64,000 nt of DNA from assembly GCF_000340215.1 (NCBI RefSeq), contig NW_006921536.1, positions 4,701,784 to 4,765,783 of the forward strand. Direction: 5' to 3'. Of this stretch, positions 59,001 to 64,000 are shown in pieces (the first letter of the stretch is position 1; every line of letters begins with the position of its first letter). This DNA is from Pseudocercospora fijiensis CIRAD86 (lineage: Eukaryota; Ascomycota; Dothideomycetes; Mycosphaerellales; Mycosphaerellaceae). The notes beneath the pieces were generated by a model that searched no databases, had not been told where the DNA came from, and was given only the letters and a program-made list of their open reading frames with translations. Both the position numbers and the translations under genes were made by a program.

Positions 59001-59416
59001 GTAGCGCGACGTTAGCGCGTAGACCTACACGGCGCTCTTAGCGGGTTAGAACAACTAGAGCTAGCGCTGTCGGAAGGCCGTATTCTGCTGCTATATCTTT
59101 AAGCTAGTAGACCTACACGGCGCTCTTAGCGGGTTAGAACAACTAGAGCTAGCGCTGTCGGAAGGCCGTATTCTGCTGCTATATCTTTAAGCTAGTCTAA
59201 TAGCAACGCTAAAAGCTCGCTCGTCTAGTAAGGGCTATATTCTACGAGGCTATGTTCTGCTACTATGTCTGCAAGCTAGTCTAATAGTAGCGCTAAGCCG
59301 AGCTCGCTCGTATCGAATGTATTATATTGCTATAGTAGTACAGGCAAGCTAGAAGGCTCTGTTAGTAGCGGCTTATCGTCTATATCGGCTATAATAGTAT
59401 CGCTATCGTCCGACAT
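56100..59416 (-). pseudogene. DUF6589-like protein, RIP-degraded, with frameshifting duplication
   Basis: A minus-strand frame opens with an intact ATG at 59416 (MSDDSDTIIADIDDKPLLTE) and can be followed for about 1100 codons with mainly TAA/TAG stops. Landmarks are YVIVYDNFCVQENRKA near 58080, and VIGD, stop, ITIDRIRSIK near 57555. The latter fits the GDQLTxxRIR hallmark of fungal DUF6589 proteins, with CAA turned to TAA. An AYYTPLRTYY segment then stands where the family has a His-containing block. The function of the family is unknown. An 88-bp tandem duplication at 59020-59195 breaks the frame after about 75 codons. The family call rests on recognition by eye. Confidence 0.5.
59020..59195. 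repeat. exact 88-bp tandem duplication inside the DUF6589-like frame
   Basis: 59020-59107 and 59108-59195 are identical. Because 88 is not a multiple of three, the second copy shifts the frame; with one copy the frame runs on into the Glu-rich segment that follows. The identity shows the duplication came after RIP, or escaped it. Confidence 0.95.
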
Positions 59417-60028
59417 TGTCGCTAGATTAAATACTAGATTGTTGCGACTAGGTTAAATACTAGGTTGAATGCTAGGTTAAATGCTAGGTTAAATGCTAGA
59501 TTGTTGCGACTAGATTAATAGCGACGGCGTCGAAGGAATAGATTGCAATAGAAGCGACTAGTGCCCGCGAGCGGCGCGTCTAACTGCAGCAAACACATAA
59601 AGACGCACGGACTAGAAACATATATAAAGTCGACAAAGCTAAGTCTTAGTACGCAGCTTAGAGTAACCTCCGCTCTCTAGATATAATACAACACTACATT
59701 GTCGCATATATATATGCTAAACGGGGATTATTATAAAATTGGTAGCACTAGGGCCTCTAAGTGTTTGTATATCGATTAGGCGATGTTTCAAAATAGGTGT
59801 TTTTAGTAAGACTGAGTCTGTTACTAAAGCCGGCTTTTAGCTAGGCAGTGCCCTCGGCTTATAGACTATAATACAACAACCTAACGTCGCATTGATATGA
59901 TTTTTAGGTAGAATGAAATCCGATTGCCTACTCTACGTCCTTATTACAAAATATTAATGTATATCGCGTTGTGTACAATATCGCAAATTAGGGATCTTAG
60001 ATCTAGCCCGATCGGTACTTTTACTATC

Positions 60029-60092
60029 AGACCCTTGCTACGTAAGGGGTTTATAAATAAACCGGTAGCTCGTGCGCTCTTAGCAAGGGTCT
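60029..60092. repeat. perfect 12-bp inverted repeat with 40-bp spacer
   Basis: agacccttgcta and its exact complement flank a spacer with a TATA-like tttataaataa. It lies in a gene-free stretch (59417-60780). It may be the end of an element or a stem; no function is evident. A 14-bp palindrome (gccgaaatttcggc) lies nearby at about 60327-60340. Confidence 0.7.
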
Positions 60093-60779
60093 AATAGGAG
60101 ATAGATCCGGAGAGTACCCGCTTATAAAGCCCGAATCTATAACGACTAATAGGGCATTACTACAATACTACTATAATACTTCTATATTATCTCTTCGGTA
60201 GGAAACAACACTATCGATATCGCTAAACAACCTCCCGTCGTCCGTCCTAAAAAACATATAGTCGCTACAAAGACACAGCGCTAGCAATACACTAGAAGTT
60301 CGCGACTTTACAGCGCTTACTCTACGCCGAGACAGCCGAAATTTCGGCTTCCGCTCGGCGGTTTAGCCTATAGGTCCGGATTTAAAGAGCTAAATTTAAC
60401 GACTTTAACTCGATACTAGCGCAATACTATAACGCATTGTTTTTTATTCTTATAAGTATAGAGAGCCGAGACTATATCTATCTAATATACCTCTAATTTA
60501 TACTATACAAAAATACGTAGCATTAGCAGAATAATAAGCGACAATAGTTAAGCTAAAGTTTAGCTATTAAACCGCCGACCTATAACCGGAAATCTACCCC
60601 TAACCTCGCTTCTATATAGACTATACTAAAACAGCGCTTCTATAGCTAACGATAGAATAGGCCGTCGGACGACTTATCGATACGATTAAGACGCTACTTA
60701 CGGACTTAGATAACTATATATCGCTTTACTGTATTAATAAAGCGATCGTATTGCCCTTCTTTAAGTCTAGTATTAACCT

Positions 60780-62170
60780 AACGCTTTAATTTAACCCTCC
60801 TTAGCTGCTTAAGTAAGAAGTTACCCTCTTTAGCGAAGATACGCTTAATATTAGATATATCTACGTATCTCTCGCTCTAGCTGCTACTTAATTCTTTACG
60901 CAACTAGCTAAAGAAGCTTATTAATTCTATATCCGCCGTATACGATTAATAAGAAGCGATTAAGCCTAGAATTAGACTTAATAGCAGTCTAACAGTTAGA
61001 CTAGAAGCCGCTAGCGGACTAGACCTACGCTTCCGCGGAGCCGGCTATAGCTCCCTATAGTAGTTATAGATTACTATAGGGGTTATAGAGCTAATAGCGG
61101 CTATTCTAGTTGTCCGTAGAGTCTTAAACGGATTAATAAGCTGTCTACCTCTGTTCTTCTGTATCTTTAATACTAGTACGGAGCCTAGATTGTTAATCGA
61201 TAGGCGACTATCTCTTATACCTCTAACCTATCGAGAGGCAATCTTAGGGTAGATCTTATAGTAATCTTCCGCTCTATCCGGACCGCTAAACTAGTATAAA
61301 CTACCCTTATTCTAGTAGTATCTGTTCTTATACGGCTATCGCTTTACTAACTCGTATCGTTAATCGGGTGTTAAGCTAACTAAAGCGGCATTATTATCGT
61401 TAGCTTTAGCTTCCGAGCTATTAGATTAACCCTTAACTTTAGCCTAGCTCGTACGTAGAGCGTCTAGTTGTTACTAAGTAGCTATTATACGAGGTCTAGT
61501 TTGCCGGTTACGACGGCTCTACGAGGCTCTACCTATACTACGGACCGGCGGCTCTTTAATAGTTACTATCTTACGGCGCTTAACTAATAACTTAAAGTCT
61601 AATCTAAGGCCCTTCTTGCCTTAAGAATACTAAGAATATAGTATATCGTACGTACGTTAGAAATTGCCCTTCTTAATACTAGTACTACGGAAGTAGTATT
61701 TACTTTTAATCTTGTCCGCTAAGGCTACTATCTCTAAGCTAGCTAACTTCTAGTCGTCGTCGTTAGAGCTAGTTACGAGCTAGTTAGCGTACTAGTCGTA
61801 GACATCTTCGCTATAGGACTAGCCGTTATCGGTTATCTCGCGAGGATAGTACTTAGTCGATAGTAGTAACCGTAGATTAGCTAGATTAACTATTATCTAC
61901 TATAATACGTATTCGAAGACCTCTCGTAGAGTCTCGCTCTTATTCTATAGCTTTATCTTCTTCTTTAGCTAATATATTATCGTTATTATCTACTCCGGAA
62001 GGCTGCGTTTGCTACGTTTACTACGTCTTAGCTAGTAACTCGTCGTCCGTTAGTTCTTTATTTAACTTAGTAGTCGGCTCTCGGCGTAGCCTCTTAGTAG
62101 CTCGATTAACATTAGCGGCTAGTTGTTATATAGTAAGGGCTTCCTTCTTCTTCGAAGAAGGCTTCTACGC
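60780..62170 (-). pseudogene. unidentified RIP-degraded frame
   Basis: Protein-like sequence can be followed on the minus strand across the region, with stops at Gln/Trp-like positions and perhaps one shift near 61920. Readable parts include LSTKYYPREITDNGQ-like sequence near 61850 and LRLDFKLLVKRRKIVTIKEP near 61560. No family is recognised. It may be another element's gene. Confidence 0.35.
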
Positions 62171-62464
62171 TCGCTTAGAAGCTCTTAGTATAGCGACGGC
62201 TCGTTAATAGCTTCCGAATTAGCCTCGTTCTTAACCTAGATCGTTACTAGAGGACCTAAGTAGATAGAGGTAAGAAAGGCTTTCGTTCCGTACCTAGATT
62301 GCTACTAATTTTATATAGTGCGAGTAGGTCTACGGAAAAACCGAGGGTACGTAGAAGTTCCGAGGTCTCTATAGTATAGCGTATCATTCTATATAATGTT
62401 AGAATAACCCGAAAACAAGTGCTAGGACTAACCGAATCGGGCGAAACGAGAACGAGGAGAACGC

Positions 62465-62642
62465 GGGGAAATCACGTGCGGGAACTTCAAAATTCGCGGC
62501 TACTCCCGGGCCTCGCGGCCGCCTCGCGAACGGGTATAGATCGTCTTCCTTACGGGGAAATCACGTGCGGGAACTTCAAAATTCGCGGCTACTCCCGGGC
62601 CTCGCGGCCGCCTCGCGAACGGGTATAGATCGTCTTCCTTAC
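62465..62642. repeat. exact 89-bp GC-rich tandem duplication
   Basis: 62465-62553 and 62554-62642 are identical. The unit is GC-rich with many CpG, a CACGTG and a GCGGCCGC, in strong contrast to its surroundings, and it keeps intact CA and TG. The short open frame across it is not a gene. Confidence 0.95.
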
Positions 62643-62719
62643 GTAAGCGCAATGTGTTTATATAGCTCGAAGAGCTATAAGCAAAGGCCGAAGAGCTATA
62701 AGTAAAGGCTAAGGCGACG

Positions 62720-64000
62720 AGCCTAATCTAAAACGCCTAAAGTAATTTTAATCTAAAATACTTACAGGAATTCTAATTTAGAATACTTATAATACTAAGT
62801 ACTATTTAGAACGCGTATAGTAACTCTAATCGGGAGCGCTAATAGTTAGTACTACTATCTATAACGCTTATACTAAGTTTTATTTAGAATACGCTATATA
62901 GTAATTCTAATCCGAAACGTATATACTAAGTCCTATCCGGAACGCGTATAGTAAGTACTATCCGGAACGCGTATAGTAAGTACTATCCGGAACGCGTATA
63001 GAAAGTCTAATTCGGAACGCTAATAGTAAGTACTATTAAGAACGCTTATAGTAAGTAGTACTATCTAAAATACCTATAGTAAGCACTATTCAGAATACTT
63101 ATAGCAAGTTATATCCGAAACGGTTATAGTAAATACTACTAAAAACGTTTATAGCAAGTACCCTATATAACGCCTACTACGAGTACCCTATAAAATGCCT
63201 ATAGCGAGTACTCTATAGAATATCTATAGCGAGTAGTACTATCCGGAACGCGTAGGATAAGCCTTATTTTAAACGCTTAGTATAGTTAGTTTTATATAGA
63301 CCGGAACGTTTCGAACTGTTTATAGTAAGTACCTTATATAACGCCTACTACGAGTACCTTATAAAACGCCTATAGTAAGCACTCTATAGAATATCTATAG
63401 CGAGTAGTACTATCCGGAACGCGTAGGATAAGCCTTATTTTAAACGCTTAGTATAGTTAGTCCTATATAAACCGGAACGTATATAGCAAGTCTAATCCGA
63501 AACGCTTATAGAAAGTCTTATCCGGAATATAAAAAGTAAGTCTAAGTCTAATTCGAAACGAAATGCTTTTATTAAGTACTATCCGGAAGGCCTATAGCGA
63601 CGTAACGCTTATAGCAAATACTATCTAAAACGCCTATAGTTAAACTATCCTAAATAGCATTCGAACTGTTTATAGCGAGTACCCTATATAACGCCTACTA
63701 CGAGTACTCTATAAAACGCATATAGCGAGTCCTCTATAGTATACCTATAGCGAGCAGTACTATCCGGAACGCGTAGGATAAGCCTTATTTTAAACGCTTA
63801 GTATAGTTAGTCCTATATAAACCGGAACGCGTATACTAAGTCTAATCCAAAACGCTTATAGAAAATCTTATCCGGAATATATAAAGTAAGTCTAAGTCTA
63901 ATCTAAAACTAAATACTTATATTAACTACTACGAACTATTTATAGCGAGTACCCTGTATAGCGCCTACTACGAGTACCCTATAAACGCCTATAGCGACTA
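62720..64000. repeat. degenerate satellite with higher-order structure, continues past window end
   Basis: Units of about 25-30 bp built on aacgc-tatag-aagtactat-ccgg recur throughout. Three exact-looking units sit at about 62938-63000. Longer phrases recur as well: gaacgcgtaggataagcctt near 63246, 63417 and 63768, and cgcctactacgagtac near 63171, 63342, 63693 and 63962. Blocks of units were therefore copied together. No gene is present. Confidence 0.8.

Noticed and set aside
62419..62628. 69-codon frame
   Set aside because: It is produced by reading through the 89-bp tandem duplication; the protein simply repeats.
62720..64000. Telomere repeat array
   Set aside because: No TTAGGG or CCCTAA tandem run is present; the units are unrelated.

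Overview
This is a nuclear window from a filamentous ascomycete, most likely a Dothideomycete (the lineage is inference). About 30 kb of ordinary genes, spaced 0.2-1.6 kb apart with short GT-AG introns (49-56 bp, one of 126 bp), lies between two long blocks of decayed transposable elements. In both blocks CA/TG dinucleotides are depleted and TA is in excess. Reading frames can be followed for kilobases, broken by TAA and TAG at positions where CAA, CAG or TGG is expected. Start codons are mostly lost, and catalytic residues are changed in the matching way (Asp to Asn, His to Tyr, Gly to Ser, Glu to Lys). This is the signature of repeat-induced point mutation (RIP), which acts in the fungal sexual cycle on CpA.

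Layout. 1-17.6 kb is the left RIP block. It holds unidentified frames, small tandem repeats and hairpins. A complete Ty3/gypsy chromovirus (5207-12325, minus strand, 197-bp LTRs, 5-bp target duplication) is inserted in frame into a long unidentified plus-strand frame. An integrase-like fragment and a piggyBac-like transposase follow. 17.6-47.4 kb is the gene island: P450 remnant, acyltransferase-3 membrane protein, pyrroline-5-carboxylate reductase, a serine/threonine-rich small protein, an F-box-like protein, a coiled-coil protein with a decayed paralogue beside it, Xaa-Pro aminopeptidase P, ArgJ, cyclin H, a small protein, an alpha/beta hydrolase, a Zn2Cys6 regulator, an arrestin-like protein, a METTL25-like methyltransferase, a KRE2/KTR mannosyltransferase, and a cysteine-containing small secreted protein. 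47.4-64 kb is the right RIP block: an unidentified gene whose frame runs from clean sequence into RIP sequence, a Tc1/mariner transposase (DD34E), a RecQ-like helicase, paired minisatellites, a DUF6589-like gene broken by an 88-bp tandem duplication, an unidentified frame, an 89-bp GC-rich tandem duplication and a degenerate satellite that runs off the window end.

How the genes relate. There is no clear metabolic cluster. Three genes within 12 kb touch proline/arginine supply (P5C reductase, aminopeptidase P, ArgJ), and the last two share a divergent promoter. The Zn2Cys6 regulator is divergent from the alpha/beta hydrolase, so it could control it. The P450 remnant and the secreted-protein candidate are the genes nearest the two RIP blocks, the typical position of fast-evolving accessory genes. 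The RecQ-like helicase and the satellite on the right recall subtelomeric sequence, but no TTAGGG array is present.
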